Below are positions 56,351-64,000 of a stretch of DNA of 64,000 bases, one piece after another. Position 1 is the stretch's first letter. The number at the start of each line of letters is the position of its first letter. The stretch lies in NCBI GenBank assembly GCA_948474755.1, contig CAOLHI010000954.1, forward strand, positions 201,501 through 265,500, written 5' to 3'. The notes beneath the pieces were generated by a model, which saw only the letters and a list, made by a program, of their open reading frames with translations, did not search any database and was not told where the DNA came from. This stretch comes from Ctenosaura bakeri (taxonomy: Eukaryota > Chordata > Lepidosauria > Squamata > Iguanidae). Position numbers and translations under genes: made by a program.

Positions 56351-57195
56351 ATTATCTATAGAAATATAGTGCTTGGGGATAGGAATATGACATGAAAAGT
56401 GAAATTCTGCCTTTGGGTTAACACATCTGGAACATGCTCAAATCATCAGCTACCTTTTCAGGAAATGTGTACACGAACATGATTTATTTCATTGTATACC
56501 CCTGCTTTGAGTGTTTTATAGAAAGTCAGTTTCTTAAAATACTGTTAAATATGATAAATACACACACTTTCCTCCATAAAGTCCTTATCTGTCAGCTCTT
56601 CATGGTGTGGAAGAGAGCTTGGACTCTTGACGACTATGTCAGTGGAGCAAAAACTCTGGTGGGTTCTACAAAGCTGATATGCTTTCAGTTACAGCCCTCT
56701 GATCTGCTGTCTGAACATCCATTCAGCTGAAAACAAAAAGGCTCACTTCCAGAACCTTGGCCACCAGGTGATGAAATGGCCACAACAACTATGACTAGGG
56801 TGACTATGTGTATACTAGTAATCTGCATTGGTGGAGGAACCACCCTCAGTGCTAAGATCATGGAGCTTCAAGTTATTTAACGTCAGAACTTGGAAAATTT
56901 ATATTCTTTTTTAACTACACCACCTAGAATCACCCAGCCAGTGGCTATTTTGGTTTAAAGATTTTGGGAGCTGTCATCAAAAAAGCAACTTTCTCTGAAT
57001 TTTCTTCCATGTATGCAAACTTTTTTGTTTTTAAAATGCAATTCAGTATATGATGAGGACCCCACATTGTTCCAGAATACAGCGTTCAGCAGCAATGTGA
57101 AAAATGAACCTGTCCCACCAGCGTTAATACATGGTACCTTCATGTCCTTGCTCAGCTGCTGCATTGCTTATGGGAAAGCATATTTTTGCCTAATA
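56351..57195. other. No recognised feature
   Basis: A 98-residue frame (56434-56730) has no family resemblance. Confidence 0.5.
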
Positions 57196-57199
57196 ACCC

Positions 57200-57416
57200 A
57201 ACAGACACCAGATCCTGTCTGATCTTGGAAGTTAAGAACTGTCAGCTCTGGTTAGTACTTGGATGGAAGACCACCAATGAATACCAAGTGCTATATCGTA
57301 GAGGAAGGAACTGGCAAAACCACCTCTGAGTGGTTATACCTAAGAAAATCTTACGAAATTCATGGGGCTGCCATAAAGTCAACAGATGACTTGAAAGCAC
57401 ATACACATACACACAG
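57200..57416 (+). mobile_element. 5S rRNA-derived SINE, copy 3 (best preserved)
   Basis: The head has 'gatcctgtctgatcttggaa', 'ctggttagtacttggatgga' and 'agaccaccaatgaatacca', which follow the 3' half of 5S rRNA including its internal promoter region. The body is 'aggaaggaactggcaaaacc', 'cacctctgagtggttatacc', and the tail is 'gacttgaaagcacatacaca'. Not a functional 5S gene. Confidence 0.9.
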
Positions 57417-58275
57417 AATTCTGAATTATGATGATTTTCTTTCTCTTTTGACTGGATGCCATTTCTTTCCCAATCATTAAACACAGTTGCCTTCAAACAC
57501 CTAATAAATAATCTTCTTTTATCCCGTAGTTCCCTCTCTGATTTTTTTCACCCACAAACTGTGCAAAAATGGCAAGCCCTACAAAGCTAAGAACAACAAA
57601 GAACCTGGAAAATCACAAAGACTAAAATCTGCAAAAATGTACCTTATCTGACATTTATATTTGAACACAACATGCTCATGATAATATTAACATCAGAAGG
57701 AAATGGCCTCACATTAATTGATTATGGTGATGATGTTGCTAACAGAAATGCAAATGGACTAAGCCTCTCATGTAAGATATTTAAGACTGCAATCCAGTCT
57801 TCTTTTTTGTGTGATTTTTTAAAAACAATGGACCCAATCCAATTGTCATTGTATGTAATTGCATGATTTGATTAATGACTCCAGGTCAGGATGTAAATCC
57901 ACTTCAGCGGAGGTATCTCAAATTCAGTAAACCCTGGATAAGCCATGCACCCACTTCATAATCAAAAGTACATAGTTCAACCAATATGATAGTCACAACA
58001 TTTCAAGAATTATTACAGCTGGAATAAACACTACTGCTGAACATAATGGGAAGCAAGACATAAATACATGAATATGGTTTATGGTCTAGTAGATTTGATT
58101 CAACAGACTTCATTCTCAGTTTCAAAGCAGTACTGAAATACCACTTGCAACACTTTTATCCAAGAAATGTCTTACAGCTAAGTCAAAGATCTGAGCCACT
58201 TTATTATAATTTGCCAAATTCTGTAGCAGTTGGCCAGTGGTACTTTTTCCCCCTAGCTTCTGTTTATATCACACA
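57417..58275. other. No recognised feature
   Basis: Plain AT-rich sequence. Confidence 0.5.
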
Positions 58276-58716
58276 GGCCCTTTTCGCACGTTACCTGTTG
58301 GCGCAGCTGGGGGGAGCATCTCGCACGAAAAGCCTTAGCAGGAACGCTGCCTCTTCCCTGTTGCTTGAGTTCTGCACTGCTTCCTGGTTGCGCGAGCGTC
58401 ACGCGAGCGTCATGCGAGCACCCCGCCCCTTCCTACCGCAGCGCAACCTGGGAATTGTAGGTTAGCGCTGCAGCAGGAAGCACGACCAGCCCGGCTCCTG
58501 ATGCACTGCACAGCAGATAAGTGCGTGCGGGCCCCAGGAGCATTGCGTGACTGCGCACCATTTTCGGCTTAAAGCCGAAAATAAAAAGGTGCGTGTCCAC
58601 TCTGTGTCTGGCTCATGAGCATCGCCTAAATGGGAGTGCATCGTACGGACCGCCGGTCCCATTTACACGACACTCAGGGGGCCCTCTCGCAAAAGAAACT
58701 GCATGCGAAAAGGGCC
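58276..58716 (-). mobile_element. 0.4-kb MITE, copy 5, CpG-rich
   Basis: Ends GGCCCTTTTCGCACG and TGCGAAAAGGGCC. ACA stands on both sides (58273-58275, 58717-58719). The central palindrome ATTTTCGGCTT-A-AAGCCGAAAAT (58560-58582) has perfect 11-base arms. On the reverse strand its order matches copy 1 and copy 4. Together with copy 4 it is the best kept of the family. Confidence 0.93.
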
Positions 58717-58899
58717 ACAGTCAAAAACGTAATGGGAGATATTGTCAAATAACCAAAGCTTCATTGATTTAAAATGTGATCCTTTATTGGGATGTTTGTA
58801 AGTGTCAAGGCTGTCTTCTTCCTTAGATATGTACTCAAATGTTGAATGCTATTTAGAGGCTCTACTCTGTGTGCTCCTATCAAGAGAACAGGATGATTT

Positions 58900-59290
58900 C
58901 CTATTATGCAGAGGGCCTTGGTGGTGGTGGCACCCTGGCTGTGGAATCACTTCCTTTCCATAGCACACTGGAGTGGTTTGCCTAGTACTCTTTGTATGGT
59001 CTTTTCAGCACCAACTAAAGATTCTTCAATTCACTCAGTTTTTTTTAAACAAGTTTGTGCTTTAAGTAAATTTTGGGTTCTTGCCTTTTTAATCTAAGCT
59101 GTTTACTGTTCCACTCAAAGAAAACTTTTGTGCTTTATTTAATGTTGTATCTTTTCTTGTTTTCAAATTCAAATTTTTATATTGTATATTTTTTAATATT
59201 GGAGACATTTTACCTTCTGTTTTATAAGCTGTCCAGAGAATATTTATTGATGAGTAGCCCCACACATTTAATAAAATACTTACCTGGACC
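58900..59290 (+). mobile_element. L2-like C-terminal and 3' end remnant, weak
   Basis: The frame reads APWLWNHFLSIAHW, resembling the LWN-LP motif near the end of L2 ORF2, followed by a T-rich untranslated stretch. No tail repeat is visible. Confidence 0.4.
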
Positions 59291-59589
59291 TGTGCAGCAA
59301 TGATGCTGTGACAGAGAGTAAAATTTTGATGACCTCCATGAAGGAAACCAGTGTTTAAATTGTGATTGGAGCCTGGCACCAATTCACAACATGTGAGGGG
59401 GCTGAGCTGAGGCTATTTGGGCTGGATTGCCCCCACACACACCATTTTGAATGCTGTTGTAACCCACCGTCCCTCTCTCATCTCAGTGTGAGACTTGTCT
59501 GGTCACCTCAAGGCAAGATGGGAAACTTCCTCACCCCCTTAACAGGGTTTTTTTTTTTTATTTCCTATCCCACACTGTATTTGCAGGAA

Positions 59590-60110
59590 TTGGGATATTG
59601 TCTTGGATTGTGTCTGTCATTGGGTCTTCATTTGTCAGGGAAAGAGTGGGGGAGGAGAGAATAATACTTTGATAATCACCTTCTGGCACCCCTTTAGTGT
59701 AGGAAGGGCTGTTGAACTTCCTTAACACGGCCCTACATCCCAGGGAGCGGGGAAGGAGGCTATCCTTGAGATTAACCTGGGAACAAAGCTCTCATTTGTA
59801 GAGCCCTGCAACTTGAGTGAGAGCCCCTGGGTTACCTTCCAGTTATGCTGGATCAGGGAGCAACCAAAGCAGTTTGGACTTCCCTTGGGGCTGAGGTGTG
59901 TTTGCCCAAGGGAAGGCTGAGGAGGTTGTCAGAGTATGAAACCTGGCCTAAGCTGGACACACTTCAGGCTGATCTCCCCTCTTGCCCCATTTCCAGGCCA
60001 GCACAATGATTAAATAGGTCAAGTTAAATAAAGCTGGCCCTTATCAATCCCAAGTTTGTCTCTGGTCTCTTTATTTCATGGTTGATGATCAAACACACAT
60101 AGTCAGAAGT
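59590..60110 (+). mobile_element. Possible LTR-type 3' end
   Basis: An AATAAA (60027-60032) followed by 'gctggcccttatcaatccc', 'aagtttgtctctggtctctt' reads like the R-U5 part of an LTR. Ends and target duplication were not found, so this is tentative. Confidence 0.3.
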
Positions 60111-60910
60111 CATAGATTCTCTATACCTCACCCTGAAACAAAAAGGGCTTTGTGAGAAAGGTAGATAGCCATGATTAAAAAAAAATTAACTATAAGGTCA
60201 TAATCATAGCAGTACAATTGGAGACATGATGAAAATAAAGATGTCCACAGTGACTCTACATCTTGATTAGGAAAATGTTCTTTTGACTTATTTTGGGTTG
60301 TTTCTTGTCTGATCTGAAAACTCAGATAACTCAAATTTTAAGGTTTGATATCAAATGTCAGCATTTTAGAGAGCTATCCAATTGATGCTAGTTTGTTTTA
60401 ATGTGTTCCAGGACACATTTTGCGGCTAGTGCATTTCCATCTGTTTTTAGCAAGTTTACAGTAGTGCATAAAAATGTTCTAGGAACACAAAACTTCACAG
60501 GCGCCAGTCCCACCTCCGTTCTATTGCGTGCTCTGGGTGTACCAGGCAGGGCACCCTTTAAGAATCTTATAAATACACTTTGTAGTGTTTCCAGCTGTTT
60601 GGTTTCTGCCAGTTTCCAGCTATCAGCTACATAAGATATTTGGGTAAGTGCTTTCTTTTTTCACCTCTCTAAGGATTCAAAGTAATGGGAGAATTGAGTC
60701 TCCTCCCAACACAGATTATCTCTTTCCCAAAGAATAGTTTTGACCATTAAGGAGATTGACCCTTTTCCAATGAAAGAAGATCAAGGCGTTGACTTTTGAG
60801 GTTATATGCCATAGCACCTGCATCTTTCAAGACTATCCCCAAATCCTTTTAAAAGTGAGTGACAAGCATGATTTTCCCTTGCAAATTACTTATGTGTAAT
60901 TGCTTATATA
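60111..60910. other. No recognised feature
   Basis: Plain sequence. Confidence 0.5.
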
Positions 60911-61104
60911 AAGCCAGCATGGTATAGTGGTTTGAGCATTGGTCTACAATCCTGGAGACCAGGATTCAGTTTCCCACTTGCCCATGGAAACCCATTGGGT
61001 GACCTTGGGTACGTCCAACACACACAGCCACAGAATACCCCATGGTAGATTTACCTGAGGGTTGCCAAAAGTCAGAAATGATTTGATTGGCTCACAACAA
61101 TAAA
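60911..61104 (+). mobile_element. tRNA/MIR-like SINE
   Basis: The A-box-like head 'agccagcatggtatagtgg' and 'tttgagcattggtctacaat' are followed by a worn B box (GGATTCAGTTTC, about 60962), the body 'ccattgggtgaccttgggta' and the tail 'tcacaacaataaa'. Confidence 0.88.
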
Positions 61105-61169
61105 CTACTTACATATATTTATTCAGAAAGCTCTATGTTTTCAGAAATCTGTTTTTAAACCCTCTCCTG

Positions 61170-61335
61170 GGAAGGACTATACTGCATTTACTGAGTAAGG
61201 CTTTGCTACTCCCTGGGTTTGATCCCCAGCATCTGCTAACTGATGTGGAAAATGCTCCTGTCTGAAGTCCTGGAAAGCTACTTCTCACCAGTTTAGACAG
61301 GCCTGAACAAGGCGAATCAGTGAGTTAGCATGAGA
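61170..61335 (+). mobile_element. tRNA-derived SINE, same type as 23145
   Basis: B box GGTTTGATCCC (61216-61226), then 'agcatctgctaactgatgtg' and 'ctgaagtcctggaaagctac'. The 3' end is worn. Confidence 0.6.
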
Positions 61336-61389
61336 TTTTCCATTAGCCATGAACCGAAGTAGAGTAGCCAGTATCTTCAGGCATTCTAA

Positions 61390-61636
61390 CTATCCATGAT
61401 AAGGGTGGGTGAGAATATGATTTCAATTAAATTCAGTTTTTGTTTTTGCTAAGAACTTTCCAAAATCATTCATTTCTTCAAAATTTTTGACAGAAATAAC
61501 TTGAGATATAAAATAAAAGAACGTGAATGAAAGCAGAATTGACAGATTCATTGATTTCTACAGATGTATATGAATACTTGCGTCTTCAAAGTTTGGGTTT
61601 GACTTTCTGCATATTCAACTGCATTTATGGATACTT
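61390..61636 (+). repeat. Unclassified dispersed repeat, family B
   Basis: 'gaatgaaagcagaattgaca', 'tatgaatacttgcgtcttca' and 'tctgcatattcaactgcatt' run parallel to 34250 and 56000. Confidence 0.45.
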
Positions 61637-61702
61637 CCCTTCCCTTTTCCTTTTCCTCTTCCTCTTCCTTTTCCTCTTCTTTTTCCTTTTTCTTCTTTCT
61701 TT
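61637..61702 (+). repeat. Pyrimidine microsatellite (TTTCC/CTTCCT)n
   Basis: Mixed CCTTTT and CTTCCT units. The long reverse-strand frame (157 residues) runs from here into the adjacent MITE and is not a gene. Confidence 0.93.
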
Positions 61703-61794
61703 AGCTGGCTGACCTCCTCATCTTCAACAGTTGCAAAGCAAATAGTTACAAAATGATAGAAAAGATCTATTATGTTTTGCCAATATGGTTCAAA

Positions 61795-62289
61795 GGCCCT
61801 TTCCACACACAGAGGAAGAAATGGGTGAAAACACGCTAAAACGGAGCTTACCTGAAACCGAGCAAGTCTGTTGCCACATAGAGGAGTGCGTTTTCGCTGC
61901 TCCACACTCGTCGGCGTCCCACGGCATCCTGCGGTGCCCAAAATGGCGGCTTGTGGCTTGCGGCTGGCGGAGGCTCTCCACCAACTGGAGAAGCTCGCCA
62001 GCCAGAAGCCCGCCCCCTGGCTGGTCTGCAGGCGTGCCCTTGCGCACGCCTGCAAATCTACACCGGGCACTGTGACAGGGCTGCACATGGCTGCACTCCC
62101 GGTGCTTTTTAAAAACCTCCTGAAAAGTGGTTTTTAAAAAGCACACGGCACCGCCACTTCCGGTCACCCTAGTGCGGATTGGGATGTGGAACTACACAAA
62201 AGTAGTCTGCCCCAATCCACTTTACAGTGTAGATGACCTCCATCAGAGGTCGCTCTACAACGTTTTTTAACCTCCATGTGGAAAGGGCC
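61795..62289. mobile_element. 0.5-kb MITE, third internal type, with YY1-like word
   Basis: Ends GGCCCTTTCCACAC and CCATGTGGAAAGGGCC. AAA stands on both sides (61792-61794, 62290-62292). The GC-rich inside is unlike the 0.4-kb family. It contains AAAATGGCGGC (61940-61950), a full match to the YY1 core AANATGGCGGC. No transposase frame. Confidence 0.88.
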
Positions 62290-62292
62290 AAA

Positions 62293-62689
62293 GAACCTTA
62301 GAACTGTAGAATCTAAGGTGAACTTCCCTTCTATTCTTACACTGCAGCCACTCAGAATGATATTGTGCAACACCAGGACTACGAAAGAACCCTACAGTGC
62401 CTCACTTGTCAACTCTTTCCAAGACAATAAGAGGTTACTCTTTAGGTTCAGTCTATCAACCACGTATGAGCAACCAGGTACAAAGTTCCCTAGCTCACAT
62501 TTTACCAGTATGTCTACAAGAATATTATTGGGGATGCTGAAACTGCTGCATATTTCCCTTAGTTCATTTTTGACAAGAATTTGTCAACATTTGGAAATGT
62601 TTTCAAAGAAAGGAAAGATTAACAGAATATGTGGTTGTGTCCCCTGATATTTTTTCCAGCCTATGTCGACCATCAGACAAACCTATTAT
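62293..62689. other. No recognised feature
   Basis: Possibly another worn copy of family B near 62480-62600, but too weak to call. Confidence 0.4.
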
Positions 62690-62850
62690 GGTTTTCTTGG
62701 CAAAATTCTTCAAAAGGTTTGCCATTGCCTTCCTATGAGGCTGGGAGAGTGTGACTTGATCAAAGTCTCCCAGTGGGTTTCCATTGAAGACCAGGGATTT
62801 GAATCTTGAATCTTCTGGACTCCTAGTCCAACACTCTAACCATGCTTTCT
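62690..62850 (-). mobile_element. tRNA/MIR-like SINE
   Basis: On the reverse strand: head 'ggttagagtgttggactagg', B-box region 'gattcaaatccctggtctt', then 'aacccactgggagactttga' and 'aggcaatggcaaacc'. Same type as 49908 and 60911. Confidence 0.85.
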
Positions 62851-64000
62851 CTTTACAAAAATTAGAAAACAGGAACAGCTTTCTGACATATTCTTTCATC
62901 ATCACTTTCTAACCACCAGAGTTCTCTCTGTGTTATTTGTCTCATAGTGAGTAACTGTCTTGAGACCACCTAAAAGGAAATGCCAGGGATGCACAGACAG
63001 TTTAATAACACATTATGCACTGTTGGCCATGTAGTCTTCAATGGACAATGTTAGCCACTATGCACTTGGAATCTGCAATATTTAGATCTCATGTGTGCAT
63101 TCCAGTTCTTTAGGCATCTTTGGATCTGCCCTATCTGATATGCCTTTAAGTCTTCAGAGGACTATATGTCCTATATATGCTTATTCAGAAGTAAGTTCCA
63201 TTCTTTTTGATGGGATTTACATTTGGAGTACATGTAAAATTGCAGCCTACCTGAGTTACTTTACTTGCCAAGTAGTGTCCTAGTTATTTCTGTACTTTGG
63301 GCTTTGTTTTAACTTACTCCCTCAGTGGAAGCAATTTAATTTGCAACAACAACACCTCCCCCTGTGGGAAACAGCTTTTCTAATTTCCAAAACGATGACG
63401 AATAGGGGTGGAGAAGGAAATTGCAAAGTGGGCTGGAAAGCACTTCAGAACATTTAAAGTTTTCTGACATATGTCCACAGTCACCAGAATAATGTGCATG
63501 ATTTCTAGGAGTTTGTGTAAAGGTTGTTTGAAGGCCCCTTCTTTTAATTTGTCGGCTCTTATTACAAGGAGGTACCACAATTTATAGTGCTATTCCAACA
63601 CTTTCATGTGATGTGTTTTGTCCTTTCCCACCAATATCAAACTTCAAAGGCTAGAGAGTGCTTTAGATGAAACACAACTTAATGATTTTATCTCATAATG
63701 GATTCTGGGAATCTTTCCTATCTGATGCTGTTAAATATGACAAATGAAATGAGAGTTTGTATTCCCAGCCATAATGATTTAACATATGCTACTGAATGGC
63801 AAAACAGTCCTCCGCTCAGGTCATTGCAGGGCACTGGCTCTCAATGGTGGAGTGGGACTCCTGAGGGGAAGGGCCAAAGGATGTGCGGGGTGGGAGCATG
63901 AAGGACAGAAGAAATTAGCATCCTGCAAAATGGAAAGAGAGGATACTTGCCTTCCTGCAGCAGAAGTCAAAGGAGCTAAAATGCCAGTGTTGAACACCAC
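62851..64000. other. No gene; worn lizard repeat near 63180-63250
   Basis: 'tattcagaagtaagttccat', 'tgggatttacatttgg' and 'gtaaaattgcagcc' are a degraded common dispersed repeat. The rest shows nothing I recognise. Confidence 0.45.

Noticed and set aside
57200..57416. 5S rRNA gene
   Set aside because: Only the 3' half of 5S is present and it continues into a SINE body with a CA-rich tail shared by two other copies.
60027..60032. Poly(A) signal of a host gene
   Set aside because: The surrounding wording resembles an LTR R-U5 region and no coding sequence lies upstream.
61615..62088. 157-residue minus-strand frame, longest in the window
   Set aside because: Its end is low-complexity Lys/Arg/Gly from a microsatellite and its start lies inside a MITE.

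Overview
This window looks like non-coding nuclear DNA of a squamate reptile (lizard or gecko type). The assignment is by inference. It rests on the repeat content: CR1 and L2 LINE fragments with the usual lizard wording at their 3' ends, 5S-rRNA-derived SINEs ending in a 'gacttgaaggcacacaca' tail, tRNA/MIR-like SINEs, several hAT, Tigger and Harbinger-like miniature elements, and many microsatellites. I found no protein-coding exon, no functional tRNA or rRNA gene and no CRISPR or prokaryote-like feature. All the longer open frames I examined are either chance frames or run through transposon remnants. The window is best read as intergenic DNA or the inside of a very large intron.

Layout. 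1-1.5 kb holds nothing recognised. 1.9-2.9 kb is a retroviral-type LTR with a TATA box and a small MITE inside it. 4.8-5.95 kb holds an old repeat and a MITE split by a CR1 3' end. 6.5-7.8 kb is an L2-like LINE with a hAT element inserted in it. 8.36-12.6 kb holds a SINE, a 0.4 kb MITE and long plain stretches. 12.6-14.5 kb is a cluster of MITE, Tigger-like element and 0.4 kb MITE. 15.8-18.7 kb holds a 5S-SINE, a hAT element carrying a minisatellite, and a MITE. 20-23.3 kb holds pyrimidine-rich DNA, a hammerhead-like repeat remnant, a fold-back, a MITE and two adjacent SINE heads. 26.2-28 kb is a CR1 split by a MITE, then a CpG-rich MITE. 30.6-33.5 kb holds a second Tigger copy, an L2 fragment with an RT motif, and a SINE-like repeat. 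34.6-38 kb is mostly free of recognised repeats. 38-41 kb holds MITEs, a CR1/Rex-type LINE with a nested hAT, and a 5S-SINE. 41-49 kb is sparse except for a Tigger-like element at 46.7 kb. 49.5-54 kb holds MITEs, a SINE, a second LTR copy and an L2 tail. 54-64 kb is mostly plain, with a 5S-SINE, two larger MITEs and several SINEs.

The main point is a group of miniature elements that differ inside but share GGCC(A/C)TTTCYGCAC-type ends, most of them with matching 3-bp flanks. They include ten short hairpin copies, five copies of a ~0.4 kb element, and two further ~0.4-0.5 kb types. The simplest reading is that one PIF/Harbinger-like transposase source, not present here, moved several unrelated internal sequences. 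Nesting among these elements, CR1, L2, Tigger and the LTR gives a partial order of insertion. I saw no convincing new biological system. The most unusual single item is a hammerhead-ribozyme-like core in a repeat remnant at 20.6 kb.
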